A stretch of DNA of 64,000 nt from Isoetes taiwanensis (lineage: Eukaryota > Streptophyta > Lycopodiopsida > Isoetales > Isoetaceae). The notes under the pieces were generated by a model. It was given only the letters and a program-made list of their open reading frames with translations, was not told the DNA's origin and made no database searches. This document shows, piece by piece, positions 48,946-62,494 of this stretch. The DNA lies in assembly GCA_021234155.1 (NCBI GenBank), contig JAJEKV010000049.1:1521487-1585486 (forward strand), read 5' to 3'. Position 1 is the first letter of the stretch, and every line of letters starts with the position of its first letter. Position numbers and translations under genes: made by a program.

Positions 48946-51057
48946 TCAGTTCATGACATAATCTTGTGAATATAAAGAATTTATAGACCTTAATCTTTTA
49001 GCTGGTCTATCACATGGTTCAAAACATTTAACTTGTGCAGCAGCACTGTCATTTGCTTGACCATCAAGTGTTTCATTTTGGGAATCAGATTCAAGTTGCT
49101 CAGGTTGCTCATCTTGGAAGTCTTCCATAGCTTCAGCAAAACATTCGTCATTGCACATGGGCAATTGAATAGTGAGTTCTCCCTCGTGTTCAGGAACAAT
49201 AACAACTTCAGGAACAACAACAATGTCAGTATCTTCTGCTGGATCTTTGTCACCATCAACTTCATGACATTCTGCTTCATGACATTCTGCTGCCTCTTCA
49301 ACCTGCATTGCAACACAAACATGTCAGCACAAATCAAATGTAGCATGGAAAAGCATTGCAATTTTACCTGGACTCTTCCCTTGCCTCGTTTCCCCTTTGC
49401 TTTCTTAGCTTCCAATTCTCTTCTCTTTCGCTCCTTTGCAACCTCCCTCTCCTTCTGCTTTTCCTCTTTTTCCTTTAATTTTTGCTCTTTAATTTTCTTT
49501 TTCTCTTCTATTTGTTTCTTTTTTTCCTCCTCAACTTCCTCTCTAGCCCTTTTTTTCTCTTTTTTCTTCAATTCTTCTTCATGAAGCTTAGCTATAATTT
49601 CAGCTTTTGTAACCAACAAAGTACCTTTGATGTCTTTTGGAAGGAATGTCCTTCTTCTTAAACTTGCATTTGAAGGGCCTACATTAGAAGTACCTGCATT
49701 TGAAGGAGCTGCATTAGAACAAGCAATAGAATTAGATTCCTGAGATAAATTTACTCTTGGATTCCTGTTGCACTTATGTCATCTCCTGCTGCAGTATTTG
49801 GATTGCTAGCATCACCTGATTCTTCATTTGCTTCGCTCGGCCGCCGCCAGACGTAAAACGCCTTTCCCGCCGGTGATCTAATGGTGTGCCACTAGTGTCA
49901 TTGAACACAAAATGTCTTCCTGCTAATTCAGGTTGTACCATGCCAGGATTCCATGGCCAAATGCCAGTTTTTTTAAATCCAGAGATGATGTTGCTGGGGG
50001 TTAATGCTAATTCAAGGGCTTCACTAACAATTGCAAATCCAAACCGCTTTTTTATGAGGCTCTGCATGAAGACGCTGCAGTATATATTTGTGCCTACAAT
50101 TTCTAAATGCTTGCTTAAAGGGTCTAAAGCACGAAACATCAAGGGGCTGAAGCCTATGACTAGTATGAGCAGGCAACTTTAAAATTTGAATACCAATTGA
50201 AGATGCATACCTCAGAGTTTCAACTGCTAAGTGGCTTCCATGTCCATCCAAAATAATCAAATGAGGATTTTCCAATGATACACCTCCTGGAACCTTGCTT
50301 TTGAAATGATCCAGCCAATCTCGAAAAAGGGCATTGGTCATCCAAGCCTTTGGTTGCATTGCCATTACAGCATCAGGCTCACAACCATCAATGTAATCCT
50401 CTCGAGCCCTCTTCCCTTTCAAAACATAAAGAGAAGGCAATTTGACACCAGACGCAGAAACACAACAGCAAACAGTTAACCACTCCCTATTTTTCATTGT
50501 TCTTTCAGAAATTTGTCTTTCTCCTCTTCGGCCTATTACTCTAACACATGTTTCTTTCCCTGCTTGAATTCCAGATTCATCCACATTCCATATGTGCGAT
50601 GCATCAAAGTTAAAGAAACTCTTATATGTTTCGCGGATCATGATAAAATGCTTCTAAATTCATTGGTGATATTGCAATAGCCCTTGCATTATCAACAACT
50701 TGAGCTCTCCTTAATGCCAATTCGGGATGCCTCCCTTTAAAACATTTCCACCATTTCATACCTGGCATACCACCTGTGAAAGGTGTAATTTCGCCGCGCA
50801 CATATCTCTGCAACCCTCTCCCTTAGCATCCGAACTGTAACACCTGTTCCATCTGCCACCATCTGCAAGCACCATGTGACAAGATTATCTTCTTCCACCT
50901 GAGTTAGAACTTTAGGTTTCTTACCATTCTTTACCTTTGAGATGTCAAATAGATAGTTCCTGAGGGTTGTATGAGGTATTCCATGCTTCTTAGCTACTTT
51001 TCTCTGCCTCTAAAATTGCTGCAACCAGTTGCTCTTTGGTCCATGACCCTCTCTTCA
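48946..51057 (-). CDS. Pogo/Tigger-like DDE transposase, unit 2 (better copy, a few frameshifts)
   Basis: From the 5' end, MKRGSWTKEQLVAAI (about 51055) is a psq-type helix-turn-helix. VRMLRE...RYVRGEITPF and FKGRHPELALRRAQVV match the CENP-B-like DNA-binding part. The DDE_1 core (50641-50024) has IWNVDESGI, LIILDGHGSH and LQPLDVSCF, giving the three catalytic Asp residues. FKKTGIWPWNP (about 49940) is the typical end of the core. A Lys/Glu-rich coiled-coil-like stretch (49619-49370) follows, then a 65-nt GT-AG intron (49367-49303) and an acidic final exon ending SLYSQDYVMN (48946). Frame breaks near 50980, 50630 and 49850 fall at indels beside CAG/CTG sites. It would cut and paste its own element. 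I did not find its terminal inverted repeats. Confidence 0.8.
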
Positions 51058-51198
51058 TGTTTCTGACTTTCTTTGTGGTCAGAATGAAGGTGGAGCCGCT
51101 TTTGCACACGCATTTTACACTGATCGAGGCCATTGAGGCATAGGCTCAATTTGGGGATCATCAACATGATCATGATCAGCAGAAGAAATGACACGCTT

Positions 51199-52202
51199 CC
51201 TAATATTTCTAAACAGCATGGTGCTCCAGTATGGCAAAGGAATCAAGAAAAGCTTGAGCTCTGAGGAAAGAGACGAAGGTGCAACCTTATATAAGCTGTA
51301 AAGAAGAGGGAAATATTGAAAAGAGAGGGAAAACAAAATCAAAATCATTGATCCTGTGGTTAGATAGCATGCCACAGCAGCAATCCTCCTCAGAATGCAT
51401 CTCTAGCGTCTGTAAGTAGGAGGGAAGCTTTTCTTGGAGGGAAAATGGGTTGCATAGCCCACAATCGGAAAATACATGACAAGAAATTTGAAGCATTGAA
51501 GAGTTAACGGCTTCAAATTGTATGCAAGTGACCATTGGAATGGTTGTAGCAGGCTCCAAAATCATGCAAGAACATTTAGACCATTGTTAGAAGCATCCAA
51601 AAACGGTTAACCACCATTCTAAATAAGGTAAAGAACTGCACCACAGGGATAAATCATGCACCAAAAGCCATAAATTCAGTGAGCCATCAAAGGAGATCAG
51701 CTGCTCCACGAATCGTCCATACACGAACAACATTTTGCCACTTCGAGCGCCAAATCCAGCCGCCCTGTGAATCGTATTAGGTCGGAATGATCCAGACTAG
51801 GGTTTCGTTGGAGCCGTAAATGGTGCTGACGTGGTCGACACAATGGGGCCAAGCGGCGGTGCAAAACCGGCGACTGCTCCAATAATGGCCAACCTACTCT
51901 AACACAGTGTTATCCATGCTGCTTATTATTTGCAAATAAATAAGGGAAGATAACAGGGTAAGAAAACTTAAAAAAAGGCATAGACAAAGGTAAGCTTGAG
52001 AATTCCTGTCAGTGAAGCTTAAGAATAGCTGTCGGTGAAGCTTGAGAATGGCACACCCTAGAGGTAATATTGATTCTTATCATTCTCGATTACTGAGTCG
52101 AGAATTGATTATACTTTAGTCATTAATTTAATGTAATTAATTAAAATTAACTATTAATTATATTTAATATTAATTATTTTTTTAATCTTAAGGGGGTCTA
52201 TC
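51199..52202. other. No gene seen
   Basis: Unique sequence after the duplication. Only short unrecognised frames occur on the minus strand, such as 51565-51287. AT-rich at 52080-52190. Confidence 0.4.
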
Positions 52203-52490
52203 CCCTTTGATTATTGTTGGCTTCCCTCTCCCCCTTCCGCCTTCACCTCTTCCCCCAACTCTTCCCACTCTACCCACTTCCCCTTGCCCCTCTTGTCACT
52301 CCCACTCCTCACGCACTCTTCCCCCTTGCCCCCAACTCCCTCCCCCCTTCCCCCACCTTTTCAAACTACCCCCCGCCCCCAACTCCTCCCCCCTTCCCGA
52401 ACTCCCCCCCCCCCTTTCCGAACTTCCCCGACTTCTCCCCAAACTTCTCCCCTTCCCTCCCCTTTTGGCTCTCACCCAAATACGGTTTTT
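52203..52490 (+). repeat. Cytosine/thymine-rich tract of about 290 bp
   Basis: The plus strand is almost free of G and dominated by runs of C (up to nine or more) with T. The opposite strand therefore has many G runs of three to nine, able in principle to form G-quadruplexes or a triplex. Pro/Ser/Leu-rich frames in all three plus-strand phases are composition artefacts. It lies about 1.35 kb upstream of the GH31 start codon. Confidence 0.8.
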
Positions 52491-53579
52491 GTAAACTTTG
52501 TGAGAAAATATGATGAGCCAGTTCTTGTTGTATGATATGAAAAAACTAACAGTGATTCAATACAAGACCCTTTTTTTTTTTCAGTATGAGTCCCATTTTC
52601 AGTCTGAGTCCCAAATTTTGAGATTTGACACACTTTAATTAAATGCGACTTTTATGCATCTTGTATTAGGACACGAGGCCACATACATAGCAGAGTTATC
52701 CTTATCAGATCATTAAACTAACTACACATGTCAAATAGAATCTCCACCTAAGGAAGACTATGTAACCAGGCACCAGAAGCGTTAATAATGTAACATAGTA
52801 GCAAGCAGAGTCTTAAGTATCTACAACAGCCCATTGGCACTTGTTCATAATGTTGATGCTACACGGGTTAAAAGTTTCTAACACTAAATAGCGCATGCAT
52901 TATGCTATTTATAATACGACATTAGCCATGCCCTAGATTAACTAATGTGCAAATGCCTAAAAGGCTAAATGTTGTTGTATCAATATTATAAACAAGACGA
53001 TTATGAAGCGTGCAGAAGCTATACTACTTTATCCCATTAGTATTTACTACTCCAAACCACTAAATTAGGAAGCAATCGGATCATACCTTCCAACTTATAA
53101 GCATTTAAAGAGCCACTACTACAAGAAGCAAACATGAACTACTCTATTCATCCCTATGATTACTACCATTTGCAACAATCGTAGGCAAGTAGATTGCTAG
53201 CCTATTATTTCCCATTTTTTTATACAAATATTGTAGATTTATGAACTTGAAAGTGATGCAAGCATAAGGTAAAGACAAACTTACCTATAGCCTGTTATAA
53301 GAAAAGCCTCCATCATCAGGCAATTTACAAGGCAGCCAGTTTACAGATTATTTGTCACAGATGGAGGCTCCATCATCCGGCATTCTCCGGTAACAGTGGT
53401 ACGAGGATGCCTATGCGGTCTGGTAACCATCAGAGCCTATGTGGTCATAGAGCCTATGTGGTCATAGACCGGAGCCTACATGGTCTAATCTACGATTTTT
53501 TTCGGTCATTTTCCACGTCCACAACAGGTTTTTTCGACGTCCTAACTTGCACCTGCGCAGCCAATGGCCACCCTCCTCT
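52491..53579. other. Intergenic, upstream of the GH31 gene
   Basis: AT-rich DNA without a supported frame. Short GAGCCTATGTGGTCATAGA repeats occur near 53432-53470. Confidence 0.4.
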
Positions 53580-53844
53580 AGATATGATTTTAGAGTGCAA
53601 AAAACCTCATAATACGTTTGAACAAAGTGGACAAGATTGAACGTGGACCCAAGATCAGGACCCAGCGGAAGACTGATTGTTGCTTCCTTTGCCAGAAATT
53701 TCAACTCGTTAGATACAGAGCCAGTTTCTAGATTAGAAGACATCTATTCTGACCTATTCATCATTCTAAATATATATTCTGGAGCTGAGCGCCCCTCATT
53801 GCTCGTGCATTTTGTAGCCCCAATATTAATTTGGTTGATCGGCT
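53580..53844 (+). promoter_or_regulatory. GH31 upstream region, shared with the captured copies
   Basis: The 265 bp before the start codon are present almost unchanged in both captured fragments. No clean TATA box stands out, though AAATATATATTC at about 53767 is TATA-like and lies about 75 bp before the ATG. The transcription start is unknown. Sequence left of 53580 is not shared with the captured copies. Confidence 0.4.
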
Positions 53845-56800
53845 ATGGAGCAGAAACATGTTAAAAGGTTTGTGAACAACCCCTTTCCTAAAGACCTCTC
53901 TGGGTTGGGTTTTGTAGAAAGCACTCTGTTTTTTGATTCGGTCATCATTCCAACACAGTCGTGGTCAGTGGGCAATGACCATGGCTTCATCATGAAATGG
54001 AATGCCGAAATGGGAGGTGCCCTGTCAGTTTTTCATGTGGATGATCCTGAAAAAATTGTCTGGTCAACTGCCCCAGGAGTCGGATTTGTTTCAGCAGCTT
54101 CCGGATCATGCACAGCCTGGGAAAGCAGGGGCTCTTTTGCTTTGAAAGATCACATACAAATGGTTTTGCCACATCAAACTATAGAGGCAATTCAAGTTGC
54201 TTTTCCACAGCAAAGAAAAGATGGAAAGATTAGCCTACAAATGCAGTCTCCGTTTGATTCATCTTTGCCTAGTTGTATAGAAGATGATAACATGTGTTCC
54301 AAACATTTGGATGGCGATGGAACAGAGACAGCCATCAAGGGTGCTGCACTTGTAATAACTGGCTTTCTGCATTCACATAAAAATCTGGCAGCTCAAAGTT
54401 CTAAAGCCTCGGGACGCCCAGTGAATTCAAATACTAGCAGCCTCATTGACCGATTGCATCAGGCACTACAGAGGGTTGCCTCTGAACCTTGCGGAGCTTT
54501 TGCCCGTTATTGGCTCACATTTGCAGAGAAAAGAGACCATCATCTTAGTTTCTCCTTAAAAGTGGAGCAACCACTTTCATATGAGCACATCATTCAGAAT
54601 CACAGCAACCTGCCTGATGATGATGTGCTTGCAAAGTGGCATTGGCTTTGGGCTGAAAGGCCACTGATAAATTCCAACATGAAAAAGAACATGGCCATTA
54701 GTAACTTGTGCGGCAATAAAAGTATAACTCCTTCCAATGAAATGGAACAAGAAAATGCAACACTTTACTCTACCAATGAGATATCACAACTGCCACAATT
54801 GAACAGAGTAATGATCACATATCAGTCTGAAAAAGAAGAATTTTTTTTTGGGTTTGGGGAGCAGTTTTCGTACATGAACATGAAGGGACGCAGGGTACCC
54901 ATTCTAGTTCAGGAACAGGGTCTAGGACGAGGTGATCAACCAGTTACGGCTTTGTCAAATTTGCTGTCCCACAGGCAACTAACCTAACCTGAGCCCCAGC
55001 TTTCTTACATATAGAAAATTTTCTAACAATAATGGTTCCTTAACAGGGCAGGAGGAAATTGGCATACTACATATGCACCTTCACCTTATTATATGACATC
55101 AAAAATGCGTTCTCTTTTTCTTGAGGTTTACGATTTCTCTACCTTTGATCTCAGAAAACGAAATAGAGTCCAAGTGCAGGTGATATCTAAGCCAACAAAG
55201 TAGATCTTTTATACCTAGTATATGAGAGAGAGATCTAACAAAAAGACTTCAAAAGGTGCATGCCAGTTCAATGCATGGAAGAATACTACATGGTTCACAT
55301 CCTTGTGAAATTTTAAAGAGATACACTGATGCAATAGGAAGAATGAGAGAGCTTCCTGCTTGGATTTTAAAAGGAGCCATTATTGGAATGCAAGGTGGGA
55401 CAGAAGCTGTCACGAGAATGCTGAATTTGCTGCAAAATTTGAACGTCCCAATAGCTGCATTTTGGTTACAAGTAAACACCACACCCAGATTTGGAAGACC
55501 TTTGTTTTACTGGTTCCCTTGATCAGATTTTTGCAGGCAATTCTGGATTTTATTTCAGTTCATAAAATTTGCTTCTTTTTCAATCAGGACTGGGTAGGAC
55601 AGAGGAAAACACGTATTGGCTGGCAGCTATGGTGGAACTGGGAAGTGGATACACAACACTATCCAGGATGGGAGGAACTTGTGAGAAAACTTCGACTGCA
55701 AGGGATCCGTACAATGACATATTGCAACCCCCTACTTGCTTCAGTATGGCTAACCACTTTAAACTTGAGCAAAGAATGTTTCTTTGAACAATTATGACTT
55801 AAGCCTAAATGTATTGCTTGTCCAGACAGAAGGAAAAGGAAATAGGAGGAGAGATCTGCTTAAAGAGGCCCAAACAAGAGGATTCCTTGTGAAAAATGCT
55901 ACTGGGAATCCTTACATGATAACAAACACAAGTTTCGACTGCGCAACAATTGACCTTACAAATCCAGCAGCTAGAACATGGTTAAAAGGTATCTTGCATG
56001 ACATGGTGGATACTGGTGTTCGTGGATGGATGGCAGACTTTGGAGAAGCCCTGCCTTTTTCTTCCTATATGTTTTCAGGTAAAAGCTTTAACCAATCCAT
56101 CATGTCGCATGCTACATACTGAACCATAAACGCTTGTATAGGCAAGAATCTGTCCACTATGCACAACAAGTTCCCAGAACTCTGGGCAGAGCTAAACAGA
56201 GAATTTGTGGAGGAATGGGAAGATAAAAGACAAAAGAAGCAGAATGTAGAAATCTCCAGTGTAGGAGATAAAATAATCGAGAAGAAAGCAGATGGCGGGG
56301 AAATCAATGCAAATAAGCATGGAGAAAATATTGAGATAGACGATGACAATGACAGGTTAGTCTTCTTTATGAGAGCAGGATACCGCTCAAGTCCTAGATG
56401 GGCCACACTCTTCTGGGAAGGGGATCAAATGGTTAGTTGGCAAAGGCATGATGGCATCAAGAGTGCTGTAGTGGGTTTACTTAGCAGCGGAATTTCAGGC
56501 TACTCTCTTAATCACAGTGATATAGGTGGTTATTGCACAGTTGATGCACCATTTCTACGGTATAAAAGATCACAAGAGCTGCTTGTTCGTTGGATGGAGC
56601 TTAATGCCTTCTCTGTGATTTTCCGGACTCATGAGGTAATTTTACCTTTATATCTACGTTCAAATGAAGAAATAAGAAGATAATAAGTCGAACTTGGCTA
56701 AGTCGAACTTGGCTTCCTATAGGGAAATAACCCTGCAGCTAGTCACCAATTCTACTCAAATTCGATGACATTATCACTTTTTGCTCGATTTGCAAAAGTC

Positions 56801-57254
56801 TATAAAGCCTGGGAATTTTATAGGAAGAAGCTTGTCAAGGTATTCTTTTCTCCAAAAAAACTTGCTTAGCCAACTTGAATATATCTAGTAACTGCCAACA
56901 CTTTCTTGTCAATAGGAAGCTGCATCTACTGGTTTACCTGTTGTAAGGCACATGTTTCTACATTATCCCCAAGATGACTATGTTCAAAATATTACATACG
57001 AGCAGTTCCTAGTTGGTTCTGAAATTATGGTAGTGCCAGTGCTAAACAAAGGCCGTGACAGTGTTCTTGTTTACTTCCCTTGCGGTGATGAATGGGTCCA
57101 TATATGGACTGGAGACAGGTACAAATCATGTTCAGAAAAGGGTTACAGGACGTTGATCAAGGCACCCCTTGGAAAGCCAGCTGTTTTTGTAAAAGGGGGA
57201 TGTGATGTTGGATCTACCTTTATAGAAAACCTTACAAACTATGGTTTAATCTGA
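53845..57254 (+). CDS. GH31 alpha-glycosidase, plant YihQ/sulfoquinovosidase-like; eight exons
   Basis: Exons 53845-54974, 55047-55179, 55256-55471, 55588-55743, 55826-56078, 56142-56635, 56723-56839 and 56916-57254 join in frame to 945 codons. All introns are GT-AG except the first, which is GC-AG. The N-terminal beta-sandwich reads FGFGEQFSYMNMKGRRVP. The GH31 barrel follows, with WLQ-DWVGQR, the nucleophile in GWMADFGE (about D616) and the acid/base in FWEGDQMVSW (about D724), then HSDIGGY and FRTHEGN. Family members are retaining glycosidases; bacterial YihQ releases sulfoquinovose from glycolipids. The position I align with the YihQ sulfonate-binding Arg (R301) appears to be Gln (WQLWWNW), so the plant substrate is uncertain. 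A charged insert of about 40 residues (about 656-700) precedes RLVFFMRAG. No transit or signal peptide is evident. It looks intact. Confidence 0.9.
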
Positions 57255-58811
57255 TCATACCAAAAACTTCTGAAGGCTTCAAAATTGTGGCCATTCAGAG
57301 GCTGCTGAACAGTTGCTGATTCTGCCACAAAAGAAGCAGGCACATAACATGTCAGAATACGTTGAACAATGTGTATAAACAAGACCCGAGAAGTTGTAAC
57401 TTAAACTAGGGACCTGGCTGGACCTGGATCTCAAATGTGTCTGAAGGAAAAATATGTGCGTAATGAAACATACAAATGAAGATGGAAGTATTTTCTTTGT
57501 CTTTAAACATGACTATATCTTACATCACATTGATGACAAACAATACATGGACATCAGTGGCAGGAAAACTTTCTCATGCAATGAGTGCAGGAAATTTTCA
57601 ACGGTGAGACCTTCACAACAATAAGGCCAGGAGCACTCACATCCACATTAATTAGCGTTCATTTCATCATTTTAAAGAAACAAATACTTGTGAAGTCACA
57701 AAAAGATAAGAGAAATAACAATAAGAAAGAAATTAACAAAAACATTGCAGAAGAAACGGATGAAATCACATGCTGGAGACATAAACGAGATAGAGGATAA
57801 ATTGACGACAATATACACCATATGGATTGTATTACGCAAGTAACTAAAGAAGCCACACTAAGCCAAAGCTAATACATCATACTGAGCCAAAGTTAATACA
57901 TCATGTTAGCTCTATCGACCTTAAAATTCATACGTTCAAGAATAAGGGATTGCTTACTCGTCAAAATTTGGCAGATGAGAAACAGTTCTAATCCCAGCTC
58001 TGCACCCAAAATTCCTACCCAAAAAGTCCAAGTTTCAACCAAACTACGCATCCGAAGCTCATTGAACTAGAAATGGACAATCGATTGTAGAATCTATTTC
58101 ATGGAAATTCTGTTACAAGCATTGATGAGTCTTACTGGTTGAAGCTCCTGCTTTTCGGAGTGTTTGTAAGACGAAAGAAACGGCATGGAAGCATGCACTT
58201 AGGATATCCACAGAATATTGACAGGTTGTTCCCATGGTTGGGGGACCACATACACGGTGCGTGTCATATTTTCCTGAAAGATTTGTTAACTTTTTGCCCG
58301 CATACAAAAATACGAGGCCTATACAATTCAAGCTTTGAGGTGTCACTCATACATAAACAATTACGTCAGGCCATATGCCCTAACGCTGGGAGGTGTATTT
58401 GTTTAAAACCTTCTTTTTGGGTTGCCCCTAGGGGGCAAACCCTTGCTTATGGGGGCTTGTGGCATATCCTAGGTATGTGCTAGAATATACCTAGGATATG
58501 CTGGCGACTGCTCCAAACCTATTGTTCCCTGTAAACTGGCGGTCAGCTGTGTTCTGGATCGCTGATGTTTCAACTGGGATGCTGCGGGATGCACCGTTAT
58601 AGGAAGACAACTACATCAGCTAAACTAGTCCTTCCCTTGGCAACAACTGAAATTGTATGAATTAGACTGAAATCTATGGCACAAACTAGCTGTTTCTCAC
58701 CATACACCCCATTTCTGAGATCTAGCAACACATTTTCAGCCAAAAATTTACAAGATGGTGGAAGAAGCAGCAATATGGGTTCCAAGCTGTAGCCATGGGA
58801 GATTAAGGTAA
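57255..58811. other. No gene seen
   Basis: 3' flank of the GH31 gene and intergenic DNA. Short frames occur but none is recognised. AT-rich, with no clear repeat. Confidence 0.4.
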
Positions 58812-59744
<933 letters not shown>

Positions 59745-62217
59745 GATATATACTATCTGCAGTACGTATGTCTGTCTTGCTTTTTGATTATTTAGTTGCA
59801 AATGGTCTTTCCATTTCTAACAAGCACCTAAAGGCTAAAGAATTACTACCATATATTCATATCGCAATAACACAGGAGTGATAATGGGGCGATGAAGATA
59901 TAGTCTATCATTTCTTACATTATTAACGCCTTGGGCCATGCCTGGCTTCTTGGAACACCAGCGGTTATTCAAGTGATTTTACTCTTCATATGTTCCATAG
60001 TCTAGACATGCTTAGCTTAGTAAGCAAACTTAGTAACGCCATCTAGTAGTTTTTATATTACATCTTGTGGATTTCCCAGAGCTTTCTAGGGGACATGGGA
60101 CTGTGGTTCAACTTTGAGAGCTGTTGATACTCCTCACGTATGAATTGCTTCCCAATTATGGGGTTCCAATTTATCCATCATGCTTAGCATAACATTGCTC
60201 TCTAAAACGTGGTAATACGTACATGCTAATAGCCACAACAACTGCTTTAGGGAGAAGACAAAGCTGACTCTAGGAGCTTGGAATTATCTCGCAAGTAGCT
60301 TGGTTTTACGGCAAGTTTAAACATCTACTAATGAACCATTCTTAGGCTCATTGGATGTTCTTCTGATATTTTAGCACCATGCAGTTGTCTAGATTATGAT
60401 ATATGGGTCCTCCATACACCTCATGTCTCTCTTGGAATGAACTGTAGTTTTTGTCTCCTGAAAAACTATGGACTGGAATTTGGTGATATGCCTTTGAAGC
60501 TACTTTTACAGAATAGGTAAAAAATGTGCATGTGAGTAAATGGTTTGAATCTTCTAGTTCTTAATTTATGAATGTAACTTCACACGCATGTTACTCGTGT
60601 TTTTTGTTTTCAATAGTTCAAATTACCATTTTGGGTTTTGTGTATTTCAGTCCCTTCTTAAAACTACAGTAGGAAAAGATCTTCTAGAAAATGCTATTTG
60701 GGCTCCAGAACATCCTAATCGGTTTATTCTAGTTCTGCATGGAGGAATGAAGTTAGCTCTCTATCCATCTGTTATGCTATGTGGAGCATAGATGTATCTT
60801 GCCTGGATTTTTTGCTCAATCTATTCTTTCCTCAGTTGTGAAAGGCTGCAGGTTGAAAATCTTATTACAAAACAGTATTCAGAGATGGTTGGACCAGGTC
60901 AGTTCGACGCTTCTACACAGGTTTGCCACTATACAACAATTTACATAAACTTTAAGAAAATTTTGCAGTTAACATCAGCAGGCATCACGGGCTACAACTT
61001 AAAAATCTATCTGGCCAATAATGTGCTTGTTGTTTTAATGGAACGATGGAAGAATGAGGGCAAGCAAACCATCTAAGTCAAATCATTGATAAGGCGGAGT
61101 GGTGGTGCATAGAAGAATTTTATTGAGGATTGTTCAAAGGTTTGCTAATCCCAGGTCCTTAGTGTTTAGTGGAGAGAGGAGAGAATGATAAAAATTGACA
61201 AACTAAATAACATGTCAATTTGAATCAGTATGTACATATCACATATATAATTAATACATTGCAATTTAACTTTAAATCCTTCTAAAGTGGCATTTATGTG
61301 TGTGTGTGTGTGTATATCTAACTGCCATAGTGTATCACATGATATGAAACACATACATAGATCAATTACTACAAAGACTTTACTCAGTTAGCTATTTGTA
61401 ACAGCTGAAACTTAATTATCTTACTTCTGTTCTATGGGCCAAGGACGTTTTTGAAGACAGCAAAAGGGTAGAATGAAGGAGTTGTAAATCTGAGAGTTAA
61501 AAAGAAGCTATTGAGATGAATGGAGATATTTACAAGAAAAGTGTGATAATAATGTGAAGATGGGGCTGGGGCAGGACATCAAATCCTACTCATCTTTATG
61601 GTAAATACAATGGCTAACGTGACAAGAATATTAGGAGAGAATCCATCATTAATTTATTTGCTAATTTTAAATGTTGTTTTATGTTACTAATGAATTGCTT
61701 GATTATCCAGGTCCTTGGTAGTGCAAATGAAGATGGCCCGCCATTAATAAAGGTCATAGACCCAGAAGAAAGAGCACCTTTAATTAGATTTTTCATTCAC
61801 TATTTTTGAAGATAAAGACTTGCCCTATCTTATCCATTGTAGGCTAGTCGAAATTTGACACGTTATAAGTGGGATCCTTTAAAGTCCGAGGTTTCTATGA
61901 TTGAGGTATGCAAACTTTATTCATTTACAAGGTCTAATAGACGAATGAGTTGATTACTGCCATGTCGGCAATTCAACGTGTGGCGATGTTCCAAGTTCCC
62001 CAAGAGAATCTTGAGAACTTTGACATTTTCAACATGAATAAGTCTATGACTTAGACTTGCTTCTCATTCATCTCAGCAGATTTTCTACAATGGTGGATAG
62101 TGGGTAGCCGCATACATGCGAACTACCCATAAAAAATAAAGGGAAAATCCAATTATATCATTTGGACCCCAACAAAATACAATGCTAATAGAGACTGGGC
62201 TAGTGTACCTGCAGAAA
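59745..62217. other. Intergenic with unrecognised exon-like pieces; TG microsatellite
   Basis: Plus-strand pieces with acceptor-like starts are found at about 60650-60790 (KTTVGKDLLENAIWAPEHP), 61711-61760 (VLGSANEDGPPLIKV) and 61844-61905 (TRYKWDPLKSEVSMIE). They look like exons of one decayed or partial gene that I cannot name. A (TG)n microsatellite lies at 61297-61312. Confidence 0.35.
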
Positions 62218-62283
62218 GCTTATCACCGGGGATTAAAAAACCCCGCCCTTTCGGGTTTTCGAGGAAAAACCCTAGTGATAAGC
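62218..62283. repeat. Small inverted repeat (GCTTATCAC / GTGATAAGC) with inner hairpin
   Basis: GCTTATCAC at 62218-62226 pairs with GTGATAAGC at 62275-62283. Between them GGGG-ATTAAAAAA-CCCC can pair again. The whole 66 bp could fold into one hairpin. Confidence 0.5.
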
Positions 62284-62494
62284 CTTCGGCAAGGGGCTTG
62301 GACAAACGTAAGGCATAAAAATCGCTCCCAAAACCCACGAATGGAAAAGTCGAAACAGATGCCGCTCGCTAACCTGTACCTGCACATCACCAACAAAACA
62401 ACAAGACAAACCAAACCTCCCGTGAGTGGAGGGGCTAATTACGCCGCGTGCGCCACGCGATAAAAATACAATAACAAAGAAGGGGGAGGGTGGG

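Larger units (their letters stand above)
43119..51198. repeat. Tandem segmental duplication, unit 2
   Basis: This repeats unit 1 from GTGAAAACAAAG to ACACGCTT. It is longer by about 570 bp, nearly all of it a MITE at 43994-44536. After 51198 the sequence becomes unique. The direct junction between units, and the shared 18-bp duplication in the GH31 fragment, show that unit duplication came after gene capture. Confidence 0.9.

Noticed and set aside
52207-52535. Proline-rich proteins in three frames
   Set aside because: All three phases are open only because the DNA is almost pure C and T.
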